64,000 bases of DNA from Thiomonas arsenitoxydans (GCF_000253115.1 NC_014145.1:2852001-2916000), one strand, 5' to 3'; counted from the first letter of the stretch, positions 44,440 through 53,527 are shown. Made by a program: numbers and translations. The notes: generated from the letters alone by a model not told the origin.

Positions 44440-45936
44440 TCAGGGTTGAGGGGGAAGGTCGCGCGCTTGCAAGGCTTGGAGCAGCTTGTCGTGCACCCCG
44501 CCAAAGCCGCCGTTGCTCATCACCAGCACGCGGTCGCCGGGGCGGGCGACAGCGGCCACCGCGGCCACCAGCGCGCCGAGATCGTCGAACGCCTGCGCCT
44601 TGTCGCCCAGCGGCTGCAGCGCTTTGGCGAGATTCCAGCCCAAGCCACCGGCGTAGCCAAAGCTCAGGTCGGCGCCCGACAGGGCGCCAGGCAGCAGCGC
44701 CTTCATCGCGCCGAGTTTCATGGTGTTGGAACGCGGCTCGAACACCGCCAGAATGCGGCCTAAAGCGGCATGGGAATCGGCCAGCATTTGATGCCGCAGC
44801 CCGGCGATCGTGGTGGCGATGGCCGTGGGGTGGTGAGCGAAGTCGTCGATGACCTGCACGCCGCCCGCGGTGCCGCGCAGTTCCATCCGGCGCTTCACGC
44901 CCTGAAAGCTGCACAGCGCGGCGCAGGCTTCGTCGGCAAACACCCCGGCGTGCTGGGCCGCGGCAATGGCGGCCAGGGCGTTGCTGCGGTTGTGCGCGCC
45001 GGTTTGGCTCCAGCGCACTTCGCCCACGCGTTTGCCGCGCAGCCGCACCTCGAACTGCTGCTCGCCGCCTTGCGCGCTCCAGCCGTTCTCATCGTCGTCG
45101 AAGCGCACCACTTCGCTCCAGCAGCCGCGCGCGAGCACGCGCTGCAAGGCGTCCGAGCGGACGTTGACCACGAGCTGCCCGCTGCGCGGCACGGTGCGCA
45201 CCAGATAGTGGAACTGGGTTTCGATGGCGGCGAGATCGGGGAAGATGTCGGCGTGGTCGAACTCCAGGTTGTTGAGCACGGCGGTACGCGGGCGGTAATG
45301 CACGAACTTGGAGCGTTTGTCGAAAAAGGCGGTGTCGTATTCGTCGGCTTCGATGACAAAAAAGCCTCCCCCTCCCAGCCTCCCCCACGCTGTGGAGGAG
45401 GGGCTTTCCCCCTCCCCGCGCGCGGAAGAAGCGAGATCGCTGCCTCCCTGCTCGCGGGGAGGGTTGGGGTGGGGAGTCTTGTCGCCCCCCAAACGCGCCG
45501 AGGCCCCAAAGTCCAGCGGCACGCCGCCGATGAGAAAACCGGGATTCAGCCCAGCAACGTCGAGAATGTGCGCCAGCATCGAGGTGGTGGTGGTCTTGCC
45601 GTGCGTGCCCGCGACCGCCAGTGTCCAGCGGCCCTGCAGCACATGCTCGGCCAGCCACTGCGGCCCGCTGATGTAAGGCTGCCCGGCATCGAGGATCGCC
45701 TCCATCAAGGCATTGCCGCGCGACACCACATTGCCGATGACCCACAGATCGGGCCTGAGCGCAAGTTGGTCGGCGCCGTAGCCCTCGACCAGTTCGATGC
45801 CCAACTGCTGCAACTGCCTGCTCATGGGCGGATAGACCTGCGCGTCGCAGCCGGTCACGCGGTGCCCGGACTCCTTCGCCAGCGCCGCCAGGCCGCCCAT
45901 GAAGGTACCGCAAATTCCAAGAATATGAATATGCAT
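44440..45936 (-). CDS. mpl: UDP-MurNAc:L-Ala-gamma-D-Glu-meso-DAP ligase Mpl, with a 40-residue in-frame insertion
   Basis: Recycles murein tripeptide onto UDP-MurNAc; Mur-ligase family. The N-terminal Rossmann motif is [16 protein letters not shown], the ATP loop [13 protein letters not shown], and [12 protein letters not shown] and [10 protein letters not shown] follow. It has 498 aa, about 40 more than E. coli Mpl. The surplus is one block between SARLGG and [10 protein letters not shown], where E. coli has only a few residues. It is coded by repeat DNA (45364-45483) rich in Pro, Gly, Ser and Arg. The block falls at a surface loop in Mur ligases by inference, so the enzyme may tolerate it. 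Confidence 0.93.
   Translation of the reverse strand: MHIHILGICGTFMGGLAALAKESGHRVTGCDAQVYPPMSRQLQQLGIELVEGYGADQLALRPDLWVIGNVVSRGNALMEAILDAGQPYISGPQWLAEHVLQGRWTLAVAGTHGKTTTTSMLAHILDVAGLNPGFLIGGVPLDFGASARLGGDKTPHPNPPREQGGSDLASSARGEGESPSSTAWGRLGGGGFFVIEADEYDTAFFDKRSKFVHYRPRTAVLNNLEFDHADIFPDLAAIETQFHYLVRTVPRSGQLVVNVRSDALQRVLARGCWSEVVRFDDDENGWSAQGGEQQFEVRLRGKRVGEVRWSQTGAHNRSNALAAIAAAQHAGVFADEACAALCSFQGVKRRMELRGTAGGVQVIDDFAHHPTAIATTIAGLRHQMLADSHAALGRILAVFEPRSNTMKLGAMKALLPGALSGADLSFGYAGGLGWNLAKALQPLGDKAQAFDDLGALVAAVAAVARPGDRVLVMSNGGFGGVHDKLLQALQARDLPPQP
45364..45483 (-). repeat. A-family repeat (A2) in frame inside mpl
   Basis: 120 bp (40 codons). Bases 45456-45475 on the minus strand read TCCCCACCCCAACCCTCCCC, identical to 11531-11550 in mnmC. 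Further in, the parts around CCTCC-CCAC-CGTG-GGGAG and the end GGGGGAG also line up with the mnmC copy. It contains several GC-rich mini-palindromes. It is translated as [29 protein letters not shown] and so on. Confidence 0.85.
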
Positions 45937-46044
45937 GGCGGCAGATTCTAGGAGCCGCCGTCCGCACCGCCGCAAACCCGCATAAACCGGTTTTCACAGG
46001 CGTTTACACGGACAATAAGCGCTCCGTCGTTTTCCGCTCCCCGC

Positions 46045-46722
46045 ATGCAGCCCAACCCGAACCGCACGTCTGCCATCACCGTCTATCTGGCCTCCGCCAG
46101 CCCGCGGCGACAGGAGTTGCTGCGGCAGATCGGCGTGCCCTTCGCGCTGCTGGCGCCGCTGCCCGACGAAAACAGCGAAGCGCTGGAAGCCGCGCTGCCC
46201 GGCGAGCCCCCGGCCGACTATGTGCAGCGCGTCACCCGTCTCAAGCTGGAGGCGGCGCGCGAGCGTCTGGCCCGTTGCCGCCCCGAGGTCTCGCCCGAGG
46301 CCGCCGTGCTGCTGTGCGCCGACACCACCGTGGCGCTGGACGGCGTGATTTACGGCAAGCCGGAAAGCACTGACGACGCGGCGCGCATTCTTCGCACCCT
46401 CTCCGGCAAAACGCACCAGGTGCTCACCGCGGTCTGCGTGCAGCGCGGCGCGGCGCGGCATGCGGCACTGCAAACCTCGCAGGTGCGCTTCGCCGCCTTG
46501 AGCGAGCAGGACATCGCCGACTACATCGTCAGCGGCGAGCCTTTTGGCAAGGCCGGCGCCTATGCCCTGCAGGGGCGCGGCGCGGCCTTCGTCGAGCACC
46601 TCAGCGGCAGCGCCAGTGGCATCATCGGCCTGCCGCTGTTTGAAACGCTGCAGCTGCTGCGCGCAGCCGGTTGGTCTGCCCACCCGCACAGCCCCACACA
46701 ACAAGAGACAACGCGCCCATGA
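46045..46722 (+). CDS. maf: Maf-family nucleotide pyrophosphatase
   Basis: 225 aa. Hydrolyses non-canonical nucleotides such as dTTP/UTP or modified forms, and has been linked to septum control. VYLASASPRRQELLRQIG begins the fold, followed by ADTTVALDGVIYGKP, GKTHQVLTAV, GEPFGKAGAYALQGRGAAFV and GLPLFET. The stop overlaps the ATG of rng, and the pair is a usual proteobacterial unit. Confidence 0.93.
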   Translation: MQPNPNRTSAITVYLASASPRRQELLRQIGVPFALLAPLPDENSEALEAALPGEPPADYVQRVTRLKLEAARERLARCRPEVSPEAAVLLCADTTVALDGVIYGKPESTDDAARILRTLSGKTHQVLTAVCVQRGAARHAALQTSQVRFAALSEQDIADYIVSGEPFGKAGAYALQGRGAAFVEHLSGSASGIIGLPLFETLQLLRAAGWSAHPHSPTQQETTRP

Positions 46723-48224
46723 ATCCGACGCCCGAAGACATTCTCATCAACATCACCCCGCAGGAAACCCGGGTCGCCTTGGTGGCCCACGCCGCGGTGC
46801 AGGAACTGCACATCGAACGCAGCCTGGAACGCGGGCTGGTGGGCAATATCTATCTGGGCAAAGTGGCGCGGGTGCTGCCCGGCATGCAGTCCGCCTTCAT
46901 CGATATCGGCCTGGAGCGCACGGCCTTTTTGCATGTGGCCGACCTATGGCAGCGCCAGGCCATTCCCGTGCCCACCGAGGCCGCCAGCGAAGCGGCGACA
47001 GCACCGCCCCTTCAGCCCATCGAAAAGCTGATCTACGAAGGCCAGACGCTGATGGTGCAGGTGCTCAAAGACCCGATCAACACCAAGGGCGCGCGCCTGA
47101 CCACGCAGATCAGCCTGGCCGGACGCATGCTGGTGCATCTGCCGCAAGACAACCACATCGGCATTTCGCAAAAAATCGACGGCGCAGAGCTGCGCACCGC
47201 GTTGCGCGAACGCATGACCGCCCTGCTGGCGACGGATGCCGGCGATGCGCAAGGCTTCATCGTGCGCACCAATGCCGAAGACGCCAGCGACGCGGAGCTG
47301 GCCGAAGACATCGCCTACCTGCGCAAGACCTGGGCCGCCATTCAGCAGCGCGCCCACGTCACCAGCCCCAGCGCCCTGATCTACCAGGAACTCAGCCTGG
47401 CGCAGCGGGTGCTACGCGATCTGGTGAGCGACGCCACCCGCAGCGTGCAGATCGACTCGCGCGAAAACTTCGAGCTGCTTCAGAGCTTCGCCGCCGAATA
47501 CATGCCCCGGGTCAGCGGCCGCCTGCAGCTCTACCGCGGCGAGCGCCCGCTGTTCGAGACGGCGAACGTGGACGAGGAAATCGAGCGCGCGCTGGGGCGG
47601 CGAGTCGACCTCAAATCCGGCGGCTACCTCATCATCGACCAGACCGAGGCGATGACCACCATCGACGTCAACACCGGCGGTTTCGTCGGCGCGCGCAACT
47701 TCGACGACACCATCTACCGCACCAATCTGGAGGCCACGCAAGCCATCGCCCGCCAACTGCGGCTGCGCAATCTGGGCGGCATCATCATCATCGACTTCAT
47801 CGACATGCACAACGCCCAGCACCGCGCCGCCGTGCTCGACGAACTGCGTAAATCGCTGGCGCGCGACAAGGTGAAGGTCACCGTCAGCGGCTTCTCGCAA
47901 CTCGGCCTGGTGGAACTCACCCGCAAACGCACCCGCGACTCGCTGGCGCACATGCTGCTGGAGCCCTGCCCCACCTGCGGCGGGCTGGGTCAAGTGAAAA
48001 CCGCGCGCACCGTGTGCTATGAAATCCTGCGGGAAATTCTGCGCGAGGCCAAACAATTCAACCCGCGCGAGTTCCGCATCGTCGGCGCCGCCGACGTCAT
48101 CGACCTGTTCCTCGAAGAAGAAAGCCAGCATCTGGCCTCGCTCTCCGACTTCATCGGCAAGCCCGTGTCGCTACAGGTCGAGCCCGCGTTTTCGCAGCAA
48201 CAGTACGACATCGTGCTGACCTGA
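46719..48224 (+). CDS. rng: Ribonuclease G
   Basis: 501 aa endoribonuclease that matures the 5' end of 16S rRNA. An S1 domain (GNIYLGKVARVLPGMQSAFIDIGLER) is followed by the catalytic domain with IIDQTEAMTTIDVNTGGFVG and IIIDFIDM (metal-binding Asp). The zinc-link is CPTCGGLG. The lack of a long C-terminal scaffold separates it from RNase E. The start overlaps the maf stop. Confidence 0.95.
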   Translation: MNPTPEDILINITPQETRVALVAHAAVQELHIERSLERGLVGNIYLGKVARVLPGMQSAFIDIGLERTAFLHVADLWQRQAIPVPTEAASEAATAPPLQPIEKLIYEGQTLMVQVLKDPINTKGARLTTQISLAGRMLVHLPQDNHIGISQKIDGAELRTALRERMTALLATDAGDAQGFIVRTNAEDASDAELAEDIAYLRKTWAAIQQRAHVTSPSALIYQELSLAQRVLRDLVSDATRSVQIDSRENFELLQSFAAEYMPRVSGRLQLYRGERPLFETANVDEEIERALGRRVDLKSGGYLIIDQTEAMTTIDVNTGGFVGARNFDDTIYRTNLEATQAIARQLRLRNLGGIIIIDFIDMHNAQHRAAVLDELRKSLARDKVKVTVSGFSQLGLVELTRKRTRDSLAHMLLEPCPTCGGLGQVKTARTVCYEILREILREAKQFNPREFRIVGAADVIDLFLEEESQHLASLSDFIGKPVSLQVEPAFSQQQYDIVLT

Positions 48225-48300
48225 CAGCCCCCGCCTGTTTCCCGCCAGTCCTCCCGAGTTCGACACCAACTGTCGTAAGTGCTTGATCTGTCTATGGCAG

Positions 48301-50073
48301 GTTGTTGAAATTGCCACTACAGCAGGGGCAGTTGGGTGTCTTGGGTGGGTTTTTTGATGTTGAGTGCGGCCAGGACATCGGCCTGGCGAGGTTGGATGGT
48401 GGAGATGCCGTGGATGGGGGCGCCGCTGTCGATGCGCACGGTGTGGCGCTGGATGCGGCGCAGGTCGGCCAGGGCGGTTTCTGGAGACAGTTCGCTGCTG
48501 GCGAGTTTGAGGCGCTGGCGCATGACGCGGTACAGGATCAGCGCGATGAAGCACAGGCTGGCGTGGGCCTTGATGCGCTCGGGCCGGCGGTGGAACACCG
48601 GGGCGATCTCGATCTCGGACTTGAGCACCTTGAAGCCACGCTCGATGTCGGCCAGCGACTTGTAGCGCCGCACCACCTCGGCCGGGCTCAGATCCTGGAC
48701 ATTGGTGACCAGCATCAGCTTGCCGTCCATGAGTTGCGCTCGCGCGAGTGCGGTTTCATCGATCGCATAGGTGAACAGATCGGACTGCAGGTCCACCTTG
48801 ATGATGCGCGCCAGGCGGGCGTCGCTGACTTCGTGGAAGAAGCGGGCCTTGGCGCCGGAATCCGAGAGCTTGCGCCCGCGCTGGACTTTGCCTTCGTCCT
48901 GGGCGTCGAGCTTGCCGGCCAACTGATCGGCGCGTTGCTGCAAGGCATGGATGCGTGCAAGGCGCTCCTGGGTTTGCTCGGTCGCTCGCACGGGGCTGTG
49001 GACCACCACCAGGCGATGGCCTTGCCACTGCGCCTCTTCGACGATCTCCTGGTTGGCCTGGGCAGCACGCTCGCTCATGGGCTCGAGAAGATCGACAAAC
49101 TCACCGTAGCGTCGCCCCGGCACCGCCAGGATGAACTCCAGCGGCCGATCTCCAGCCCCATGCAACTTGGACAACGCCTCGATGTTGTCAAGCGAAAGTA
49201 GCCCGCGGTCGGCCACCACCACCAGGCGCCTGATGTGCGGGTAGCGCGAGAGCACCTTCTTCAAGGTGGGCTCCAGGGTCGGCGCCTCGGCGGCGTTGCC
49301 GTCGAACACCTCGTGGAAGATCGGCATGCCGTCGGCTGTCTGCACCACGCCCAGCAGGAACTGCCGGGCGATCACGCCCTCCTTGGACAGGCCGAAGTGG
49401 CGTACATCACCGTCTTGCTGGCTGAGACCTTCGGCGCGGATGGTGGTCAGATCGTAAAAGACCACCGAGAGGTCTTCATCAATGAGCGGGCGCAGCAACT
49501 GGGCCACGCAGTCGTCGACGGCTTGCTGGTGGTCCATCAGGGCATCCATGCTGCGCAGCAAGTGCTGATGCGTCAGCTTGTCCACGTCGATGCCGGGCAT
49601 GCTGACGGTCTGCAGCCAGCGCAGCACGCCCAGCTTGGAGTCTGGGTCGCACAGTCGGTTGAAGACCATCACACGGATCGCGTGCTCGACCGCAGTGGTG
49701 AACCGGGCGCGCCGGAAGATGGCGCCCAGGCCATGGAATCCGAGTTCGTGCCACAAGGCGTGCAGGGCCCAAACATCGCCCAACGTCAGCGCCGACTCGA
49801 AGCGCACCTGAGACGGATCACTGTCGCCCGAAGGCCGACCCTTGGCCCGCAGCAAGGCCCCCAGCAGGGCATCGAGCGGTCCGCCCTGTTCGTCCAGACG
49901 CCCGAGGGTTGCGATCGTGCGTTGCCGGGGTTGGCCATCCGCGTTGCGGAACGACTCCACCAGCCGAACGTAGCGGTGACCGCCCGAGGAGGAGATCTTG
50001 AGGAACATGCACCAAGTATAGCGCTGCGCACGCGCAGATGAACTACTTCACGGTAGTAAATTGGCACTACAAA
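48301..50073 (-). mobile_element. IS1634-like insertion sequence, ends approximate
   Basis: A single transposase gene with short non-coding borders. The borders carry AAATTGCCACTACA (48308-48321) and AAATTGGCACTACA (50058-50071), 13 of 14 identical but in the same orientation. I could not find clean terminal inverted repeats or target duplications by eye, so the ends are not fixed. It sits between rng and the AT-rich porin region. Confidence 0.6.
48317..50008 (-). CDS. IS1634-family DDE transposase
   Basis: 563 aa and apparently intact. Starts MFLKISSSGGHRYVRLVES, typical of this family. It contains the first Asp in VVFYDLTTI, the second in VVVADRGLLS, and a late E region in RYKSLADIERGFKVLKSEIEI with the Y-x2-R/E-like layout of IS4/IS1634 enzymes. 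It moves the element by cut-and-paste chemistry. The full frame suggests recent arrival or ongoing activity. Confidence 0.9.
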   Translation of the reverse strand: MFLKISSSGGHRYVRLVESFRNADGQPRQRTIATLGRLDEQGGPLDALLGALLRAKGRPSGDSDPSQVRFESALTLGDVWALHALWHELGFHGLGAIFRRARFTTAVEHAIRVMVFNRLCDPDSKLGVLRWLQTVSMPGIDVDKLTHQHLLRSMDALMDHQQAVDDCVAQLLRPLIDEDLSVVFYDLTTIRAEGLSQQDGDVRHFGLSKEGVIARQFLLGVVQTADGMPIFHEVFDGNAAEAPTLEPTLKKVLSRYPHIRRLVVVADRGLLSLDNIEALSKLHGAGDRPLEFILAVPGRRYGEFVDLLEPMSERAAQANQEIVEEAQWQGHRLVVVHSPVRATEQTQERLARIHALQQRADQLAGKLDAQDEGKVQRGRKLSDSGAKARFFHEVSDARLARIIKVDLQSDLFTYAIDETALARAQLMDGKLMLVTNVQDLSPAEVVRRYKSLADIERGFKVLKSEIEIAPVFHRRPERIKAHASLCFIALILYRVMRQRLKLASSELSPETALADLRRIQRHTVRIDSGAPIHGISTIQPRQADVLAALNIKKPTQDTQLPLL

Positions 50074-50626
50074 GAAATCTGAAAACGCCCTTCTGAGCGC
50101 TTGCAAGTGATTGATTCATAGGACCCCGGCGATTGTTTGTGGCTGCGCAACGGCTTCGAACTGTCGAACTCAGGAGTCCTGAGCTGGTCGATACGGTTTG
50201 TCCAGCGCAATCAGCTTGACAGCACGACGGCAAAGCCAAGGACGCGCCAGGCCACTTGCAACAAATCCGTCTTACTGTAACAGCGGAGACTTCGCCGTCC
50301 TGCTGCGATTGGGCTGATCACGCCGTGTCAATTGGCTGCATTGCATGAATATTCTTTGCGAATTTTCTTGTAGGAATGCCGAGGAATCGTGCAACCCATT
50401 GAAATTCTTAAAATATAAGAAAATATTTATTATATTTTTTCACCATATATTTATTTTCTTATATTTAATGCCCCGAATTTGATACAAATTTAGTTCATAT
50501 AAGTAACAAGAAAAATCCATTTGTTGAGAGTTGCAATCTCTATTTGAATCCGCCTTGCTGAAGTCCTTCAGTCCAGAGCCGAGCAGCACGCTATCGGGTT
50601 CAAAAATAGATCAAGGAGGAGATTGC
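50074..50626. other. AT-rich intergenic region before the porin gene
   Basis: About 550 bp without a convincing gene. The first half is mixed and includes the palindrome CTCAGGA-G-TCCTGAG (50169-50183). From about 50340 it becomes strongly AT-rich, unlike the rest of the window, and holds the long inverted repeat described separately. TTTTCA and TATATT with a 17-bp gap (about 50436-50465) could be a promoter, but in such AT-rich DNA this is weak evidence. The porin has AAGGAGGAG just before its ATG. Confidence 0.6.
50411..50466. promoter_or_regulatory. Perfect 15-bp inverted repeat in AT-rich DNA upstream of the porin
   Basis: AAATATAAGAAAATA (50411-50425) and TATTTTCTTATATTT (50452-50466) are exact reverse complements separated by 26 AT-rich bases. 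They lie 160 bp before the porin start. The arms could bind a dimeric regulator at two sites or extrude as a cruciform. Confidence 0.8.
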
Positions 50627-51796
50627 ATGAAAAGAAGCATCATGGCAGCTGTAGTCATAGGGGCATGCTGTCAAATGGCCCACGCTAAGGGGGGTGCCCA
50701 GCTCTACGGCGTCATCGACATGGGCATTGAAAGGCTGACCTATGACAACACCAGCCTGAACCGGCTCGGTTCCGGCGTGCAATCCACAGACCGGATCGGG
50801 ATACGAGGACAGGAAAATTTAGGAGGGGGTTTGCAAACATTTTTTGATGTCGAAACCGGATTTTGTGGAAACGGCACCAATTCGTTTCCAGGTAGCCTCG
50901 TATACAAAGGGGATAACAGTGCCGTGGGATCGAGTGTTTGCTCGGGTGGGGGGTTCATGGGTCGCCTCAGCGTGCTGGGCTTAAAAAGCCGCTATGGCGT
51001 TTTTAAGGCCGGTCGCTTTTACAGTCTGAATTATGACAATCTCGTCAAGATCGATCCATTCATGACAGGGATGACTGGGGCTGTGAAAAACATCGACCCG
51101 GCAGGCTATAACTACGTTCGATTTTCGCAGGCTGTTGGATACCGGACTCCCGATTTTGGCGGGCTAACGGCCGCCATGCTCTACGCATTTGGTGGACAGC
51201 CCGGAAGCTTCTCAAAGGGACAGTCTTATGAACTGAACGTGGATTATGAATCCAAAAATTTTACTGCTGGAATTGATTACCTAAAAAATAACCATCCGTA
51301 CAGCGCAGACAGCAAATTTAATCCTTATGTTGCACTGGCCTGGGAATTCGGTCCAGCTGCAACGCTCACCCAACAGGGCTCGTTCAATAATGAAGTCGTC
51401 CAGCTCTATGGTGGATATGATTTTTCCGTCGCCAAACTGACTGCACTTTACTCTGACGAAAAATACGGCGATGGTCTGCCCTATGCGGCAGGACATTTCG
51501 TACCGGATTTGAAAATATGGATGCTTGGCGCAACTATTCCCCTGCCGCGAGGGAAATTTCTGGCTTCAATTTCCAGGCGCAGTGACATGAACAAATCTGA
51601 CACCACCGCAACGCAAGTGGCCATTGGTTATCTTTATCCGCTCTCCAAGAGGACGAACATCTATACATCGTATTCACGCATCCGCAACGATTCGGCAACA
51701 GATTTATATGTTGGCGATAACGGTTTCACCGCACAGGGAACCGTTGGCGGCGCGAGTGCCAGTGGTCTAACCATCGGCCTGCGTCATTTCTTCTGA
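50627..51796 (+). CDS. Gram-negative porin (Burkholderia type)
   Basis: 389 aa outer-membrane beta-barrel. Signal peptide MKRSIMAAVVIGACCQMAHA, then the family start GAQLYGVIDMGIERL, STDRIGIRGQENLGGGLQTFFDVE, and the C-terminal barrel end TIGLRHFF with terminal Phe. Forms a trimeric channel for small solutes. Base use is less GC-rich than in neighbouring genes, which suggests transfer. AAGGAGGAG precedes the ATG, giving strong translation. It is followed 40 bp later by the DsrE-like gene with no terminator between. Confidence 0.9.
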   Translation: MKRSIMAAVVIGACCQMAHAKGGAQLYGVIDMGIERLTYDNTSLNRLGSGVQSTDRIGIRGQENLGGGLQTFFDVETGFCGNGTNSFPGSLVYKGDNSAVGSSVCSGGGFMGRLSVLGLKSRYGVFKAGRFYSLNYDNLVKIDPFMTGMTGAVKNIDPAGYNYVRFSQAVGYRTPDFGGLTAAMLYAFGGQPGSFSKGQSYELNVDYESKNFTAGIDYLKNNHPYSADSKFNPYVALAWEFGPAATLTQQGSFNNEVVQLYGGYDFSVAKLTALYSDEKYGDGLPYAAGHFVPDLKIWMLGATIPLPRGKFLASISRRSDMNKSDTTATQVAIGYLYPLSKRTNIYTSYSRIRNDSATDLYVGDNGFTAQGTVGGASASGLTIGLRHFF

Positions 51797-51836
51797 TGGC
51801 TCCAGCGCCATTACCCACTTTGTCCAAGGAAACATC

Positions 51837-52313
51837 ATGAACATGTTCATCCGACGTGCGCTTGTTGGCGCAACGCTCACTACATTTGCATTCTTGCCCG
51901 GTCTGGCACACGCCGAGGATACGGTTCCGGCAATCGCCACGCAGTCGCACTACGGTGCGATCTTCCAGATCGACTCCGGTAGTCCAGGCGCTATCAAAAA
52001 GACCATCAACAATATAGAAAACCTGCTCCATGACCCCAGGCTCAAAGGCAAGGTCCAGGTCGAGTTGATCGCCAACGCCCAGGGATTCGCCGCCTACGTC
52101 AAGAACAATGGTTTTGAGAAAAAATTGCAAGTTCTGCAACAGCAGGGCGTGCTGTTAGCGCAATGTGCCAATACCTTGCGCGAGTTGCATGTGGATCGCA
52201 AGGATCTATATCCATTCATCACTGTGGTGCCGTCCGGTATGGGAGAAATCACCATTCGGGAAGCGCAAGGGTGGGCGTATATCCACCCCTCAGCACCGAA
52301 GCCTGGTCTATGA
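51837..52313 (+). CDS. Periplasmic DsrE-family protein
   Basis: 158 aa. Signal peptide (FIRRALVGATLTTFAFLPGLAHA) and a DsrE/DsrF-like fold: VELIANAQGFAAYVKNN, LQQQGVLLAQCANTLRE with a single candidate reactive Cys, and ITVVPSGMGEITIREAQGWAYIHP. Cytoplasmic relatives carry sulfur on this Cys (TusD/DsrE); exported ones are found in sulfur-oxidising bacteria, and their role is not settled. Likely cotranscribed with the porin. AAGGAAACATC precedes the ATG. Confidence 0.82.
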   Translation: MNMFIRRALVGATLTTFAFLPGLAHAEDTVPAIATQSHYGAIFQIDSGSPGAIKKTINNIENLLHDPRLKGKVQVELIANAQGFAAYVKNNGFEKKLQVLQQQGVLLAQCANTLRELHVDRKDLYPFITVVPSGMGEITIREAQGWAYIHPSAPKPGL

Positions 52314-52324
52314 TCGAGGCACAT

Positions 52325-52361
52325 CAAAAAGATAGGGATGCACTGCGTCCCTGTCTTTTTG
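52325..52361. terminator. Bidirectional rho-independent terminator
   Basis: CAAAAAGA-T-AGGGA (52325-52338) pairs with TCCCT-G-TCTTTTTG (52348-52361). The stem carries an A-run on one side and a T-run on the other, so it can end the porin-DsrE transcript and the convergent SCP2-like gene. Confidence 0.88.
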
Positions 52362-52390
52362 ATTTCAGGCGCGTGAAACGCACCTCTTGC

Positions 52391-52933
52391 TTATTTCGGG
52401 CAAGTGGCCGTGCTGCCCGGCACTTTGCCGACCAGCAGCAGGAAAGAGGAGAACGGGTCCATGGCGCGCATCGCCACCATCTTCGGCCCCTGGAATTCGA
52501 GGCGGCCGAACATCATGGCTTTCATCGGGCCGTATTCGCCCTTGCCCATTTCTTCCCACTGCTTGGTGTTGGCGTGCATGAGAAAGTCGACGTCGAAGTT
52601 GGGCTTGAGGGTAGGCGCGCCGCCGGAGACGCACATGGCCTTGTCGTTTTGCAGTTGCAACTTGAGCTCAACCGCGGTGTCCTTGCCGCAATCGGTGCGG
52701 TACATCTCCACCAGCTTGTAGCCGCGGCCTTTGTCGTCGTGCATGAACTCGCCCTTGAGTCCGTTGGTCAGCTCGGGGGTGTTGTTCCAGGCGGTGCAGG
52801 CTTCGCTGGCCCATTGGGGCGACATCAGCACCGGGGTGTCGGCCCAGGCTGTGGCCGACACGCAGGACAGGGCCAGACCGGCGGCCAGACCGAAGGCTTG
52901 CAGCGAACGGCGGGGGTTGAACAGTGTTTTCAT
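52391..52933 (-). CDS. Exported SCP2 sterol-binding-like protein
   Basis: 180 aa. Signal peptide (RRSLQAFGLAAGLALSCVSATAWA) is followed by an SCP2-like fold: ELKLQLQNDKAMCVSGGAPTLKP-type ligand pocket, DVDFLMHANTKQWEEMGKGEYGPMKAMMFGRLEFQG and a last helix. Such proteins bind lipids; the ligand is unknown. Three cysteines outside the signal region (TDCGKD, MCVSGG, ATCPK), plus one in EACTAW, could form disulfides in the periplasm. The ATG at 52933 follows GGAGACAACCCCCC. Confidence 0.78.
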   Translation of the reverse strand: MKTLFNPRRSLQAFGLAAGLALSCVSATAWADTPVLMSPQWASEACTAWNNTPELTNGLKGEFMHDDKGRGYKLVEMYRTDCGKDTAVELKLQLQNDKAMCVSGGAPTLKPNFDVDFLMHANTKQWEEMGKGEYGPMKAMMFGRLEFQGPKMVAMRAMDPFSSFLLLVGKVPGSTATCPK

Positions 52934-53038
52934 GGGGGGTTGTCTCCAAGAGGGTTTGAAACACTCGCGCAGGGGATGGTGATGGAGCCCTGCCGTGGCG
53001 CGACGACACGGCGACAGGCTGGATTTCAAGCGGGTGGG

Positions 53039-53527
53039 TCAGTCAGGCAACAGCTCCTGCGCGCGCTGAGCGAAGGCTTGTGCTTGTTTCTCATCGATGA
53101 ACAAGCGGATGAATTTGACGCAGGCTTGCACGGCGGCAGCGCGGCCTTCCGGGGTGTCGGGATGTTGCTCGATTTTCTGCACCAGCCGCGAGGCCTGGGC
53201 GCCGAACTGTTCTTCGACGAGGGCGATGAGCAGGCCGTGGGGGGTCTGCTGCGGCGCGTCGGCGGCAAACAAGGAGACGGGCGCAACTGAGGGAAACGCG
53301 GCGGCGTTGCGCACCAGATAGCCCTCAACGAGCAAGCCGCGCAGCGCTAGAAGGCAGCGCTCGGGGTCGGCACCCGCTTTGAGCAACTCAGCCACCGGCC
53401 GATGGCCATCGGCCATGATGAGCAGATTGCGCTGCCCAGGCAGGAGATGGTGGGCACGGGTGACGAGTTCTTCACGACCCTTGGGCGTTTTTTCCAGTAT
53501 CCAGTCGAGCGGCAATTCAGCAGACAT
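53039..53527 (-). CDS. Hypothetical protein, 162 residues
   Basis: I do not recognise this protein. It is largely helical, with LDWILEKTPKGREELVTRAHHLLPGQRNLLIMADGHRPVAELL near the N-terminus and a winged-helix-like feel (LKAGADPERCLLALRGLLVEGYLVR). The C-terminal half is Ala/Gln-rich and helical (QFGAQASRLVQKIEQHPDTP). There is no signal peptide or membrane span. The N-terminal module resembles the short non-receiver segments seen in regulators of this order, which is only an impression. The AAGGAG before the ATG has no spacer, so the true start may be the TTG four codons later or a codon further upstream. Confidence 0.65.
   Translation of the reverse strand: MSAELPLDWILEKTPKGREELVTRAHHLLPGQRNLLIMADGHRPVAELLKAGADPERCLLALRGLLVEGYLVRNAAAFPSVAPVSLFAADAPQQTPHGLLIALVEEQFGAQASRLVQKIEQHPDTPEGRAAAVQACVKFIRLFIDEKQAQAFAQRAQELLPD

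Noticed and set aside
45361..45490. CRISPR array or tandem repeat in mpl
   Set aside because: The GC-rich palindromes are irregular, without equal spacers; they fit a dispersed insertion element.
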